Source: Arthrobacter sp. ISL-5 (GTDB lineage: Bacteria; Actinomycetota; Actinomycetes; Actinomycetales; Micrococcaceae). From it: a stretch of 64,000 nucleotides of DNA. Shown in pieces: positions 24,819 through 33,672 of this stretch. The number at the start of each line of letters is the position of its first letter. Positions within the stretch are counted from its first letter, which is position 1. The notes under the pieces were generated by a model, which was given only the letters and a program-made list of their open reading frames with translations, did not search any database and was not told where the DNA came from. Location of the stretch: contig NZ_JAGGPM010000005.1 in the NCBI RefSeq assembly GCF_018613835.1, positions 1 to 64,000 of the forward strand, written 5' to 3'. Position numbers and translations under genes: made by a program.

Positions 24819-25523
24819 TCAGGAGCAGGACTTCAGGACGTTGGCGATGGCGTCATGTTCGGCTTGGGTGACCCACAACTTGTACTTGGCCTTCACGGCT
24901 GTCTGGCGGGCGACGTACTCGCACCGGAACGGCTTGTTCGGGGGCAGCCAGGTGGCTGCGTCCTTGTCCGACTTGGCTGAGTTCGTGGGGCCGTCTGCGG
25001 CCATCAGGTTCAGGGGGTCGTTGGCCAGCAGCCTGCGCTGCTCGGCGCCGATCTTCTGGGCGCCTTTCTGCCAGGCGTCGCTGAGGGGAACGATGTGATC
25101 AATCTGGACGGCTGAACTGGTCAGGTTGCCCCGAACGAACTTGATGGTCGTCCCCGTGTACTTGTCGGACAGCGTGCCCGCAGCCACCACGCAGTTCCGC
25201 GTCCCGGGTTTGAACGTCTCGCCGGTCAGGTCGCGGGCAAGAATATCGTTCCGGGTATCGCAGCCGTTGCGGTCAACGTCAGCCCACGCCGGGCCGAACT
25301 GATCGCGGCTGTACCCGGTCTTGGGGGCCCGGCCCTTGACCGGTATGGTGCCGAGTTGGGCAACCGCCACGGCTGCTGCTTCCGGCTTCAGCGCCCCCGG
25401 GGCGGCGGATGCGGCCGGGCTGCATCCGGCGAGACCTCCGGCAAGGAGCAAAGCGGTGAGAATGGCGAGCGTTTTGGCGGCAGGGGTTTTCGTGGCAGGG
25501 CGTGAGATCGACTTGTCCTTCAT
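24819..25523 (-). CDS. Secreted HNH (DUF1524/GmrSD-C-like) nuclease lipoprotein
   Basis: 234 aa. A lipoprotein signal, LLAGGLAGC with Cys near 34, means it is anchored outside the membrane. The C-terminal nuclease-like domain includes DRNGCDTRNDILARDL, QIDHIVPLSDAWQKGA (His and Asp of the HNH core), NLMAADGPTNSAKSDKDAATWLPP and FRCEYVARQTAVKAKY. This matches the widespread family of secreted HNH proteins in actinobacteria, likely used for extracellular DNA breakdown or nutrient scavenging. It is monocistronic and convergent with bioN. Confidence 0.9.
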   Translation of the reverse strand: MKDKSISRPATKTPAAKTLAILTALLLAGGLAGCSPAASAAPGALKPEAAAVAVAQLGTIPVKGRAPKTGYSRDQFGPAWADVDRNGCDTRNDILARDLTGETFKPGTRNCVVAAGTLSDKYTGTTIKFVRGNLTSSAVQIDHIVPLSDAWQKGAQKIGAEQRRLLANDPLNLMAADGPTNSAKSDKDAATWLPPNKPFRCEYVARQTAVKAKYKLWVTQAEHDAIANVLKSCS

Positions 25524-25608
25524 GTGTACGGCGGCAACGACCAGACTAAACGCCGGCTCCCGCGTGCGGCGGCAGCACGCGCCGCCAAAGGAAAGAATGA
25601 CCTTCCGG

Positions 25609-26799
25609 CTACAGCCGGACGTACCGGAACAGGGCGGCCGTGCCCATGCCGCCGGCGATGCTGATCATGGCCAGGGCGAGCTTGGTCCGGTCCGGAGTCT
25701 GCCGGGCCTGCGCCAGCAGCCTCGTCACCAAGACGGCGCCGGAAGCCCCGTACGCATGCCCCAGCGCCAGGGCGCCGCCGTCGGCGTTTGCCCGCTCCGG
25801 CTCGATGCCGAGCCGGTCCAGGCAGGCGAGCGTCTGCGAGGCAAATGCCTCGTTGAATTCAACGAGTTCCACAGCGTCCGCCGCCACGGCCTGCGACGCC
25901 AGCAGGCGCTCTGCGGCCGACGCCGCCCCGATGCCAAGGAGCCGGGGCTCCACGCCTGCCGTGTCCGTCCCCAGGACGAGGAGCGCGTCCGGAACGCCGA
26001 GTTCCCGGGCGCGGGCCAGAGAGGTTAGGACGACGGCGGCGGCGCCGTCTGCGTCGAAGCAGGAGTTCCCGGCGGTGACCGTTCCGGATTCCGCGAATGC
26101 TGGCGGGAACCTGCCCATCACGCGAAGCCGGGGCCGGGGGCCGTCGTCCGCCGACACCGTCCCGGATTCAGAAGGCAGCGGCACAATTTCCCGGCCGAAG
26201 GCGCCGTCCGCGGCGGCGGCAACAGCCCGGCGGTGGCTCCGCAGGGCGAATTCGTCCTGCCGGGAGCGGCTGATGCCGAACTCGGCCGCCACGTTCTCGG
26301 CGGCAACCCCCATGTCCGGGTCGCCCAGGCCGTGCGGCGCAAACTGGGCCCGGCTGAAAAAGGCGGGGTCGCCGTCGTCGTTCCGGTGCGCGCGCAGCGG
26401 TGCGGTGCTGATGCTTTCCACTCCCCCGGCCAGATACACGCCGCCGCCGCCCGCGGCGACGAGCCGGGATGCGAGGACGATGGCGTCCAGCCCGGAGCCG
26501 CACTGCCTGTCCACGGTGAGTCCCGGGACTGCTACGGGAAGCCCGGCCTCGAGGGCCGCCAGCCGCGCCACGTTTCCGCCGCCGCCCACCGCATTGCCGA
26601 TCACGACGTCGGTCACTTCTGAAGGCGCGGCGCCGGTTTGGGCCAGGAGTGCGTTGATCACGGGCGCCAGGAGCTCGTGCGCGCGGAGGCGCTTGAGCTG
26701 GCCGTTGGCCCGGCAGATGGGCGTGCGCAGGGCGGCGATGATGACCGGCTGCCGCTCGGGAGGAAGGGCCGCCGGCACCTGCGCGTGCACCTCAGACAA
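25609..26799 (-). CDS. Thiolase family protein with Ser at second catalytic Cys position
   Basis: 396 aa, the normal thiolase length. The nucleophile motif VDRQCGSGLDAI gives Cys100, ELVEFNEAFASQ is the family NEAFA motif, and GHAYGASGA replaces the usual GHPxGASGA. The final motif, normally C-x-G-G-G-x-G with the general-base Cys, reads ISIAGGMGTAALF, with Ser at about 380 in place of Cys. It may have low or altered condensation/cleavage activity, or act as a thioesterase-like or binding protein. It starts at TTG 26799 and overlaps by 8 bp the acyl-CoA-ligase-type gene before it, implying joint action on a CoA thioester. Confidence 0.85.
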   Translation of the reverse strand: MSEVHAQVPAALPPERQPVIIAALRTPICRANGQLKRLRAHELLAPVINALLAQTGAAPSEVTDVVIGNAVGGGGNVARLAALEAGLPVAVPGLTVDRQCGSGLDAIVLASRLVAAGGGGVYLAGGVESISTAPLRAHRNDDGDPAFFSRAQFAPHGLGDPDMGVAAENVAAEFGISRSRQDEFALRSHRRAVAAAADGAFGREIVPLPSESGTVSADDGPRPRLRVMGRFPPAFAESGTVTAGNSCFDADGAAAVVLTSLARARELGVPDALLVLGTDTAGVEPRLLGIGAASAAERLLASQAVAADAVELVEFNEAFASQTLACLDRLGIEPERANADGGALALGHAYGASGAVLVTRLLAQARQTPDRTKLALAMISIAGGMGTAALFRYVRL

Positions 26800-28198
26800 G
26801 GCGCCGTGCCCGTGAGTCCCGGGCGGTGATCCAGTCCAGCATGATGCGGCGGCTGACCTTTCCGCGGTCCGTCAGCGGGAGCTCGGCGAGGGCGAAATAC
26901 TGCAACGGCCGCTTGTCCTTGGCCAGAATTTCCTCCAGCCCGGTCTTGAGCTGGGTGGCCGTGACACCGCCGTGCGAGGGGACGATCCCTGCCACGACGC
27001 GCTGGCCCCGGACGTCGTCGGCCATGCCGGCCGCCACTGCGGAGGCGACGCCGGGAACGCACGCGAGGGCCAGCTCGACCTCGTGCGGATAGACGTTCTT
27101 GCCCGCGGTGATGATCATGTCCGCGCGGCGGCCCAGGATGTGGAGCTCGCCGTCCTCCAGGTAGCCCTGGTCGCCCACGGTGAACCACCCGTCGAAGCAG
27201 CGCAGTGCCTGGCCGTCGTCACCCCACAGGTAACCGTTACTGACCATGCCGCTGCGAACGCTGATGTTCCCGGCAGTGCCGTCCGGGAGCATGGCGCCGG
27301 TGTCGTCCAGAATTCGCACATCCACGCCAGGGAAAGGCCGTCCGATGCCCGTGCCGCCGGCGTCGAGCGGTTCCCCTGCGGCGAGGCCGGTACCGGAGAC
27401 GAAGCTCAGCTCGGAGGCGCCGTAGTACTCGAAGATGGTGGCGTTCGGGGCCCAGCGCCGCGCCGCCTCAAGCGTGCGGGCGTCCAGCTTCGAGCCCGCA
27501 CAGATGATGGTCCGCACGCCCGAGGCGTCGACGCATCCGGTCAGGCCGCGTTCGCTGAGCAACCGCAGCATCGTCGGGACCAGCACCAGCCGCGTGATGC
27601 CGTCGTGGGCGATGGCGGCGTGGACGTCCCCGACGTCGAAGGATTCGAGGGTGTGGAATTCCGAGCCCGCGTACAGGCACTCGGCGAGGGCGTACAGGTT
27701 CAGGCTCGCGGCGAGCGGTCCCGGCGCCAGCGTTTTGTCCGCCTGGCTCAGGCCGAAGAACTCCATGGAGGCTTCGAAGGACTCCTGCCAGGACCGCCGC
27801 GAACGGGTGAAAGCCTTTGGCACGGAGGTGGTGCCGGACGTCAGCCCGATCAGGAACGACGACGCCGGGTCCCCGTCCGCCAGCGGCGCCCCGGCACCGC
27901 CGGGGACTGCGAGAGCGGCAGCACCGAGCCGCCCGACGATTTCCTCCTGCATCGGCCCGGGCCACGTCGGATCGAGCACTGCGCACTGCCGCTCCCCGGC
28001 AACGGCCGCGGCGAAGTCAATGGCAAACTGCGTGGAATTGTGCCGCGCGAGCACGGCCACTTCGGCTGTGTTGTCCGCCGCGGCGGCCTCCGCGGCATCG
28101 CGGAGGGCAGCCCAGCTGAGCCGCTGTCCTGCCACGACGACGGCGGTGTCGTCGGGGCGGTCATCAGCCCAGCGCTGGAGTCTGTTGAGAAAAGGCAT
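26792..28198 (-). CDS. AMP-dependent acyl-CoA synthetase/ligase
   Basis: 468 aa from ATG 28198, shorter than most fatty-acyl CoA ligases. The adenylate-forming motifs are in order: the P-loop LIGLTSGTTSVPKAF (about 122-136), YYGASELSFVSG, GWFTVGDQGYLEDGELHILGRRADMIITAGKNVYPHEVE and the C-terminal catalytic Lys region LPLTDRGKVSRRIM. It activates a carboxylic acid as an acyl-AMP and then acyl-CoA. The coupled thiolase downstream suggests beta-oxidation or ketoacyl-CoA formation from an unknown, probably short or aromatic, acid. It is divergent from the zinc peptidase gene. Confidence 0.9.
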   Translation of the reverse strand: MPFLNRLQRWADDRPDDTAVVVAGQRLSWAALRDAAEAAAADNTAEVAVLARHNSTQFAIDFAAAVAGERQCAVLDPTWPGPMQEEIVGRLGAAALAVPGGAGAPLADGDPASSFLIGLTSGTTSVPKAFTRSRRSWQESFEASMEFFGLSQADKTLAPGPLAASLNLYALAECLYAGSEFHTLESFDVGDVHAAIAHDGITRLVLVPTMLRLLSERGLTGCVDASGVRTIICAGSKLDARTLEAARRWAPNATIFEYYGASELSFVSGTGLAAGEPLDAGGTGIGRPFPGVDVRILDDTGAMLPDGTAGNISVRSGMVSNGYLWGDDGQALRCFDGWFTVGDQGYLEDGELHILGRRADMIITAGKNVYPHEVELALACVPGVASAVAAGMADDVRGQRVVAGIVPSHGGVTATQLKTGLEEILAKDKRPLQYFALAELPLTDRGKVSRRIMLDWITARDSRARRLV

Positions 28199-28258
28199 CG
28201 GACCAACTTTACCGGCAGGAACGGGCCCGTCGCCGTGGGCGAAGACTATTGTGACAGC

Positions 28259-29155
28259 ATGAGCTTCAATGACGGGGTCGAGATTGACCCATCCCAAGTG
28301 GAAGACCGGCGCGGCGGCGGAATGGGCCGCGGCACGAAGATCGGCGGCGGCATCGGCGGGGGCATCGTCCTCCTGCTGGCCGCGCTGTTCGGCATCAATC
28401 CGCAGCTGCTCGAGGGACTGGTCGGCACGGGACAGGAGCAGCCCGGTGCCAGCCAGACGACCACAGCGGAGGCGTGCAAGACCGGCGCCGACGCCGACCA
28501 GCGTCTCGACTGCCGCATCAAGGCCACCGTGAACAGCCTCAACGCGTTCTGGCCCGCCTACCTGGCCGACTACAAGGTCAAGTACCCCCGGCCCAGGACC
28601 GTGCTCTTCGAAGGCGGCACCCGCACCGGCTGCGGCGCCGCGACGTCGGAGGTCGGCCCGTTCTACTGCCCCGCGGACACCACGGCCTACTTCGATCCCG
28701 GCTTCTTCCAGGACCTCGTGGACCGCTTCGGAGCCTCCGGCGGTCCGCTGGCGCAGGAGTACGTCGTTGCGCACGAGTTCGGGCACCACGTCCAGAACGT
28801 CCTTGGCGACCTGGACAGGGCGCAGCAGGATCCGCAGGGACCCGAGTCCGGAGCCGTGCGGGTGGAACTGCAGGCCGACTGCTATGCCGGGCTCTGGACC
28901 CGCTACGCTACCACACAGAAGGATCCCAACTCCGGCCTGCCCTTCCTGGAGCCGCTGACGCAAAAGGACCTTAACGACGCCCTCTCGGCCGCGTCCGCCG
29001 TGGGCGATGACCGCATCCAGAAGGCCGCCACCGGACGTGTCTCACCCGAGGGGTGGACGCACGGATCGAGCGCCCAGCGGCAAAGGTGGTTCTACCAGGG
29101 CTACCGGACCGGCGACATCAACCAGTGCGACACCTTCAGCGCCGCGACCCTTTAA
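28259..29155 (+). CDS. Neutral zinc metallopeptidase, YpfJ/KPN_02809 family
   Basis: 298 aa. A short cytoplasmic N-terminus and a glycine-rich membrane helix (about 27-45, GGGIGGGIVLLLAALFGIN) precede an extracytoplasmic catalytic domain. The zinc site is VVAHEFGHHVQ, with the downstream third ligand in VELQADCYAGLW (Glu/Asp). FYCPADTTAYFDPGFF is another conserved family segment. Members are predicted metalloproteases with unknown substrates. The ATG is at 28259-28261. It is divergent from the AMP-ligase gene and ends at a strong bidirectional terminator. Confidence 0.88.
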   Translation: MSFNDGVEIDPSQVEDRRGGGMGRGTKIGGGIGGGIVLLLAALFGINPQLLEGLVGTGQEQPGASQTTTAEACKTGADADQRLDCRIKATVNSLNAFWPAYLADYKVKYPRPRTVLFEGGTRTGCGAATSEVGPFYCPADTTAYFDPGFFQDLVDRFGASGGPLAQEYVVAHEFGHHVQNVLGDLDRAQQDPQGPESGAVRVELQADCYAGLWTRYATTQKDPNSGLPFLEPLTQKDLNDALSAASAVGDDRIQKAATGRVSPEGWTHGSSAQRQRWFYQGYRTGDINQCDTFSAATL

Positions 29156-29159
29156 TTCA

Positions 29160-29272
29160 ATCGATTGCTCCGTAAGTGCCGTTCTGAGGCTCGAGAAGGG
29201 CACCTGGGCCCACGCCGGCAGGGTTCCCTGGCCGAACTTGTGAGGCTAGGGGGCCGGTGGGGAGCAATCGAT
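29160..29272. repeat. 113-bp intergenic element bounded by 12-bp perfect inverted repeats
   Basis: ATCGATTGCTCC (29160-29171) and GGAGCAATCGAT (29261-29272) are exact inverted repeats separated by 89 bp. They lie just after the peptidase stop codon and directly before the 54-bp terminator stem. Nothing inside reads as a gene. It could be a MITE-like remnant or a regulator pair site. Confidence 0.45.
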
Positions 29273-29275
29273 GAG

Positions 29276-29329
29276 AGTACGACGACGGCCGGCCACCTTC
29301 GCTGGAAGGCGGCCGGCCGTCGTCGTACT
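29276..29329. terminator. Bidirectional intrinsic terminator
   Basis: A 19-bp perfect outer stem AGTACGACGACGGCCGGCC (29276-29294) pairs with 29311-29329. It continues into a 5-bp inner stem CCTTC/GAAGG around a GCTG loop, with one mismatch between. Short T-rich runs follow on the plus side. It stops both the peptidase (plus) and suf (minus) transcription. Confidence 0.85.
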
Positions 29330-29342
29330 TTAAGCAGTTTCT

Positions 29343-29675
29343 TTAGATGTTGAACCCGAGGGCGCGCATCTGGTCCTTGCCGTCATCGGTGATCCGTTCC
29401 GGGCCCCATGGCGGCATCCACACCCAGTTCAGGCGCCACTCGTCCACGACGCCGTCCAGCGCCTTGCCGACCTGCTCCTCGAGCACGTCGGTGAGCGGGC
29501 AGGCCGCCGTGGTGAGCGTCATGTCGATGAGCAGGGCGCCGTCGTCCTCCGAGTACTTCAGGCCGTACAGCAGCCCGAGGTCCACGATGTTGACCCCGAG
29601 CTCGGGGTCGATGACGTCCTTGAGTGCCTCTTCGACATCCTCCAGCCCGGTGCGGGCTGCGTCGATTTCTGTCAT
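29343..29675 (-). CDS. sufT: SufT/DUF59 metal-sulfur cluster assembly factor
   Basis: 110 aa. It has the full MIP18/DUF59 pattern: LKDVIDPELGVNIVDLGLLYGL, MTLTTAACPLTDVLEEQV with the reactive Cys, and WMPPWGPERITDDGKDQMRALG. It delivers or matures Fe-S clusters on target proteins. It is the last gene of the suf operon, 12 bp downstream of sufC, and ends at a strong terminator. Confidence 0.92.
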   Translation of the reverse strand: MTEIDAARTGLEDVEEALKDVIDPELGVNIVDLGLLYGLKYSEDDGALLIDMTLTTAACPLTDVLEEQVGKALDGVVDEWRLNWVWMPPWGPERITDDGKDQMRALGFNI

Positions 29676-29687
29676 GGCGTGTCCTTA

Positions 29688-30485
29688 CTAGGCCTGTGCT
29701 GCGGCGGCAGCAGCAGCGATCGTGGCTGCTCCGGCGCCTGTGGCGTAGCGGTCGTAGCCTTCTTCTTCAAGGCGGTCAGCGAGTTCCGGGCCGCCCTCTT
29801 CGACAATCTGGCCGTCAACGAAGACGTGGACGAACTCAGGCTTAATGTAGCGCAGGATGCGCGTGTAGTGCGTGATGAGCATGGTGCCCATGTTGCCCTC
29901 GGCGTGGGCGCGGTTGACGCCTTCGGAGACGATCTTCAGGGCGTCGACGTCCAGGCCGGAGTCGGTCTCGTCGAGCACGGCGAACTTGGGCTTGAAGAGC
30001 TCGAGCTGGAGGATCTCCACACGCTTCTTTTCGCCGCCGGAGAAGCCTTCGTTGACGTTGCGCTGCGCGAAGTCCGCATCGATGCGCAGCTGCTGCATGG
30101 CAGCCTTGACGTCCTTGGTCCACGTGCGGAGCGCAGGCGCCTGGCCGTCGATGGCGGTCTTGGCCGTCCGCAGGAAGTTGGTCATGGTGACGCCGGGAAC
30201 TTCAACCGGGTACTGCATGGCCAAGAAGAGGCCGGCGCGTGCACGCTCGTCAACGCTCATCGCCAGGACGTCTTCGCCGTCCAGGGTGATGGTGCCGCCG
30301 GTGACCTTGTAGCGCGGGTGGCCGGCGATGGTGGACGCAAGAGTGGACTTGCCCGAACCGTTGGGGCCCATGATGGCGTGGGTCTCACCGGTCCGGACGG
30401 TCAGGCTGACGCCCTTCAGGATCTCCTTGGTGCCCTGCTCGGTGTCGATGCTGACGTGCAGGTCCTTGATCTCAAGAGTAGACAT
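29688..30485 (-). CDS. sufC: Fe-S cluster assembly ATPase SufC
   Basis: 265 aa from ATG 30485 (MSTLEIKDLHVSID). An ABC ATPase with Walker A GPNGSGKST, signature FSGGEKKRVEILQ, the SufC-typical Walker B AVLDETDSGLDVDAL and the switch region TMLITHYTRILRY. It drives the SufBCD scaffold complex. The frame could begin seven codons earlier, but the conserved N-terminus supports this start. SufS and SufU are not encoded between sufC and sufT, unlike in many other actinobacteria. Confidence 0.95.
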   Translation of the reverse strand: MSTLEIKDLHVSIDTEQGTKEILKGVSLTVRTGETHAIMGPNGSGKSTLASTIAGHPRYKVTGGTITLDGEDVLAMSVDERARAGLFLAMQYPVEVPGVTMTNFLRTAKTAIDGQAPALRTWTKDVKAAMQQLRIDADFAQRNVNEGFSGGEKKRVEILQLELFKPKFAVLDETDSGLDVDALKIVSEGVNRAHAEGNMGTMLITHYTRILRYIKPEFVHVFVDGQIVEEGGPELADRLEEEGYDRYATGAGAATIAAAAAAAQA

Positions 30486-30571
30486 GTGTCTTGTTCTCCT
30501 CTGCACCGTGCCGTTGGGGCGGCGGTGCGGTCTTTTGGTCTGGAAGTTATTAAGTTCTGGTACAGGCCGGG

Positions 30572-30931
30572 CTAGCTGAAGTTAGGGGCTTCGGCGCCAT
30601 TCAGGACGTTGGTGAAGTCCACGTAGACCTCGTCTCCGACGATCTCCACCGCGAACACGGGCACGGGATCGTAGGCCGGCAGCTGGAGGGGTTCGCCGGT
30701 GCGCAGGTCGAACTGCGAACCGTGGCCCCAGCATTCGATGGCACAGCCCTCGACCTCGCCCTCCGAGAGGGAGATGTCCGCGTGCGAGCAGGTGTCGCCG
30801 ATAGCGTGGATCTCTCCCATGGAGTCCTTGACGATCGCGACCGGGAAGTCATCGATCAGGATCCGCAGGGCCTGCTTGGGCTGGATCTCGTTCACCTTGC
30901 AGACGAGCTCGCCCTTTGGCTGTTCAGTCAT
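30572..30931 (-). CDS. Rieske-type ferredoxin (suf operon)
   Basis: 119 aa. The Rieske 2Fe-2S motifs are C-x-H in DTCSHADISLSEG and C-x2-H in CAIECWGHGSQFDLRTGEPL. It resembles NirD/BphF-type ferredoxin subunits of non-heme oxygenases. Its place between sufD and sufC is seen in several actinobacterial suf operons, and it may supply electrons for cluster assembly. It has no membrane helix. Confidence 0.92.
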   Translation of the reverse strand: MTEQPKGELVCKVNEIQPKQALRILIDDFPVAIVKDSMGEIHAIGDTCSHADISLSEGEVEGCAIECWGHGSQFDLRTGEPLQLPAYDPVPVFAVEIVGDEVYVDFTNVLNGAEAPNFS

Positions 30932-30958
30932 CCGTTGTCCTGTACTTTCCGGGTCTGC

Positions 30959-32209
30959 TTAGTTTTCGGTCGCGGCGAGTTCACGCTCAACAGCCTCGGT
31001 CAGGCGCTCTTCGAGCGCCGGGACCTTGATCTGCTGGATGATCTCGTTGAGGAAGCCGCGCACGACGAGCCGCCGCGCCACCTCTTCCGGAATGCCGCGT
31101 GCCATGAGGTAGAACAGGTGTTCGTCGTCAAAACGCCCGGTGGAGCTCGCGTGTCCGGCACCCTCGATGAGACCGGTTTCGATCTCGAGGTTCGGAACCG
31201 AGTCGGCCCGGCAGCCGTCCGTCAGGACAAGGTTCTGGTTCTTCTCGTAAGAGTCGGTGCCCAGGGCCTGCTTCTGGATCAGGACGTCGCCCACCCACAC
31301 GGTGTGTGCGTTCTTGCCCTGCAGGGCGCCCTTGTACAGCACGTTGGACTTGCAGTTGGCCACGTTGTGGTCAACGAAGGACCGGTGCTCCAGGTGCTGC
31401 CCGGCGTCGGCGAAGTAGAGGCCCAGCAGCTCGGCCTCGGCACCTTCACCCGCGAAGCGGACGTTGGAGTTCAGGCGCACGATGGATCCGCCGAGGGACA
31501 CGGCGATGTGCTTGTACACAGCGTCCTTGCCCACCTGCGCGTCGTGCTGTGCCAGGTGCTTCGCGTCGTCTTCCCAGAGCTGCACCGAGATGACGGTGAG
31601 CTTCGCGCCCTCGCCGACGATGACTTCGAGGTTGCCGTTGTGGTCGGCCGCACCGGTGTGCTCCAGGATCACGACGCTGCGCGAGTTGGCCCCGGCCTCC
31701 AGCACGTAGTGTGCGTTGGAGCGGCGGCCGGCACCCGCGCCGTGGACCAGGATCCGCAGCGGCTCAGCCGGTTCGGCTTCCGCCGGGATGACCACGTGCA
31801 GCGCCTCGTCGGTGTTGGCGGAGGCGACGACGGCGGCACGGTCGGCCGGGGTCAGCACGGTTCCGCGCGGGGCGGCTCCGTGAGCCAGCGGCGTGCGGAC
31901 ATAGCCTTCCGGCGCATCCACGGTGAACGCGGCGGCCGGATCCGGATCAAGATCCGTCGCTGTGTCAGAGAGCAGGTTGGCCAGGCCGCGGACCGGGCTG
32001 AAGCGCCATTCTTCCTCGCGGCCCGTGGGCAGCGCGAAGTCGGCGACGTCGAAGCTCGTGAGCCGCTCGGCGCGCGAGGACATCACGGTCACGCCGTGGT
32101 TGTGGCTGTGGTCCACCTTGGCGGAGACCAGGCCCTCGCCTTCCTCGGTGAAGCCTGCGATGGAAGGCGCTCCGATGCGGGCCTTTTCAGTAGTAATTTC
32201 GGCAGTCAT
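30959..32209 (-). CDS. sufD: Fe-S cluster assembly protein SufD
   Basis: 416 aa. The C-terminal right-handed beta-helix core has SufB/D features: HYVLEAGANSRSVVILEHTG, DHNVANCKSNVLYKGALQGKNAHTVWVGDVLI and EEVARRLVVRGFLNEIIQQI. It pairs with SufB and SufC to build clusters. The ATG at 32209 overlaps the sufB TAA by one base (TAATG), so the genes are translationally coupled. Confidence 0.95.
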   Translation of the reverse strand: MTAEITTEKARIGAPSIAGFTEEGEGLVSAKVDHSHNHGVTVMSSRAERLTSFDVADFALPTGREEEWRFSPVRGLANLLSDTATDLDPDPAAAFTVDAPEGYVRTPLAHGAAPRGTVLTPADRAAVVASANTDEALHVVIPAEAEPAEPLRILVHGAGAGRRSNAHYVLEAGANSRSVVILEHTGAADHNGNLEVIVGEGAKLTVISVQLWEDDAKHLAQHDAQVGKDAVYKHIAVSLGGSIVRLNSNVRFAGEGAEAELLGLYFADAGQHLEHRSFVDHNVANCKSNVLYKGALQGKNAHTVWVGDVLIQKQALGTDSYEKNQNLVLTDGCRADSVPNLEIETGLIEGAGHASSTGRFDDEHLFYLMARGIPEEVARRLVVRGFLNEIIQQIKVPALEERLTEAVERELAATEN

Positions 32210-33672
32210 TAACCGACGGATCCTTCCATCTGGAGTTCAATGAGGCGGTTCAGCTCGAGGGCGTATTCCATCGGCAGCTCACGGGCGATCGGCTCGATGA
32301 AGCCGCGCACGATCATGGCCATGGCTTCGTCTTCGCGCATGCCGCGGGACATGAGGTAGAAGAGCTGCTCTTCGGAAACGCGCGAGACAGTTGCCTCGTG
32401 ACCCAGCTGGACGTCATCCTCGCGGATGTCGATGTACGGGTAAGTGTCCGAGCGGCTGATGGTGTCCACGAGCAGGGCGTCGCAGCGCACGGTGTTGGCC
32501 GAATGCTTGGCGCCTTCGCGGATCTGGACCAGGCCGCGGTAGGCTGCGCGTCCGCCGCCGCGGGCCACGGACTTGGAGATGATGGAGCTCTTGGTGTTCG
32601 GCGCGATGTGGACCATCTTCGAGCCTGTGTCCTGGTGCTGGCCTTCGCCGGCGAACGCGATGGACAGGGTCTCGCCCTTGGCGTGCTCGCCCGTGAGGTA
32701 GACGGCCGGGTACTTCATGGTGACCTTGGAGCCGATGTTGCCATCGATCCACTCCATGGTGGCGCCTTCTTCGCAGATCGCGCGCTTGGTCACCAGGTTG
32801 TACACGTTGTTGGACCAGTTCTGGATGGTGGTGTACCGGACGCGGGCGCCCTTCTTGACCACGATTTCCACGACGGCGGAGTGCAGCGAATCCGAGGTGT
32901 AGATCGGGGCGGTGCAGCCCTCGATGTAATGGACGTAGGAGTCCTCGTCCGCGATGATCAGCGTGCGCTCGAACTGGCCCATGTTTTCCGTGTTGATGCG
33001 GAAGTAGGCCTGCAGCGGAATGTCCACGTGGACGCCCTTGGGCACGTACACGAAGGATCCGCCGGACCACACGGCCGTGTTCAGTGACGCAAACTTGTTG
33101 TCGCCCACGGGAATGATGGTGCCGAAGTACTCCTGGAAGATCTCCGGGTGCTCGCGCAGCGCCGTGTCGGTGTCCAGGAAGATGACGCCCTGGGCTTCGA
33201 GGTCTTCGCGGATCTGGTGGTACACAACTTCGGATTCGTACTGGGCTGCCACGCCGGAAACAAGGCGGCTGCGCTCGGCTTCCGGGATACCCAGCTTCTC
33301 GTAGGTGTTCCGGATGTCCTCGGGGAGGTCTTCCCAGGTAGCGGCCTGCTTCTCCGTGGAGCGCACGAAGTACTTGATGTTGTCGAAGTCGATGCCGGAA
33401 AGGTCCGCGCCCCAGGTGGGCATGGGCTTGCGGCCGAAGTACTTCAGGCCCTTCAGGCGGAGGTCGAGCATCCATTCCGGCTCGCTCTTCTTGGCCGAGA
33501 TGTCGCGGACGACGTCCTCGTTGAGGCCACGGCGTGCGTTGGCGCCGACATCGTTCTTGTCGGCCCAGCCGTACTCGTAGGTACCGATTCCGTGGAGCTC
33601 GGGATTCTTTTCGAGAATCTCCGAAATCACAGCAGTCTCGGCAACCGTCTTCTCTGATAGTTGGTCCGTCAT
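32209..33672 (-). CDS. sufB: Fe-S cluster assembly protein SufB
   Basis: 487 aa from ATG 33672; the preceding GTG at 33675 is an alternative. Family segments include [72 protein letters not shown] and a C-terminal [19 protein letters not shown]. It is the scaffold subunit of SufBCD. Its start shares a base with the sufR stop (TGATG), tying its translation to the regulator. Confidence 0.96.
   Translation of the reverse strand: MTDQLSEKTVAETAVISEILEKNPELHGIGTYEYGWADKNDVGANARRGLNEDVVRDISAKKSEPEWMLDLRLKGLKYFGRKPMPTWGADLSGIDFDNIKYFVRSTEKQAATWEDLPEDIRNTYEKLGIPEAERSRLVSGVAAQYESEVVYHQIREDLEAQGVIFLDTDTALREHPEIFQEYFGTIIPVGDNKFASLNTAVWSGGSFVYVPKGVHVDIPLQAYFRINTENMGQFERTLIIADEDSYVHYIEGCTAPIYTSDSLHSAVVEIVVKKGARVRYTTIQNWSNNVYNLVTKRAICEEGATMEWIDGNIGSKVTMKYPAVYLTGEHAKGETLSIAFAGEGQHQDTGSKMVHIAPNTKSSIISKSVARGGGRAAYRGLVQIREGAKHSANTVRCDALLVDTISRSDTYPYIDIREDDVQLGHEATVSRVSEEQLFYLMSRGMREDEAMAMIVRGFIEPIARELPMEYALELNRLIELQMEGSVG

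Noticed and set aside
26972..28258. N-terminal extension of the zinc peptidase frame
   Set aside because: It is antisense to the AMP ligase; the peptidase starts MSFNDGVEID at 28259.
28199..28963. N-terminal extension of the AMP ligase frame
   Set aside because: It is antisense to the zinc peptidase and not ligase-like; ATG 28198 fits the family N-terminus.
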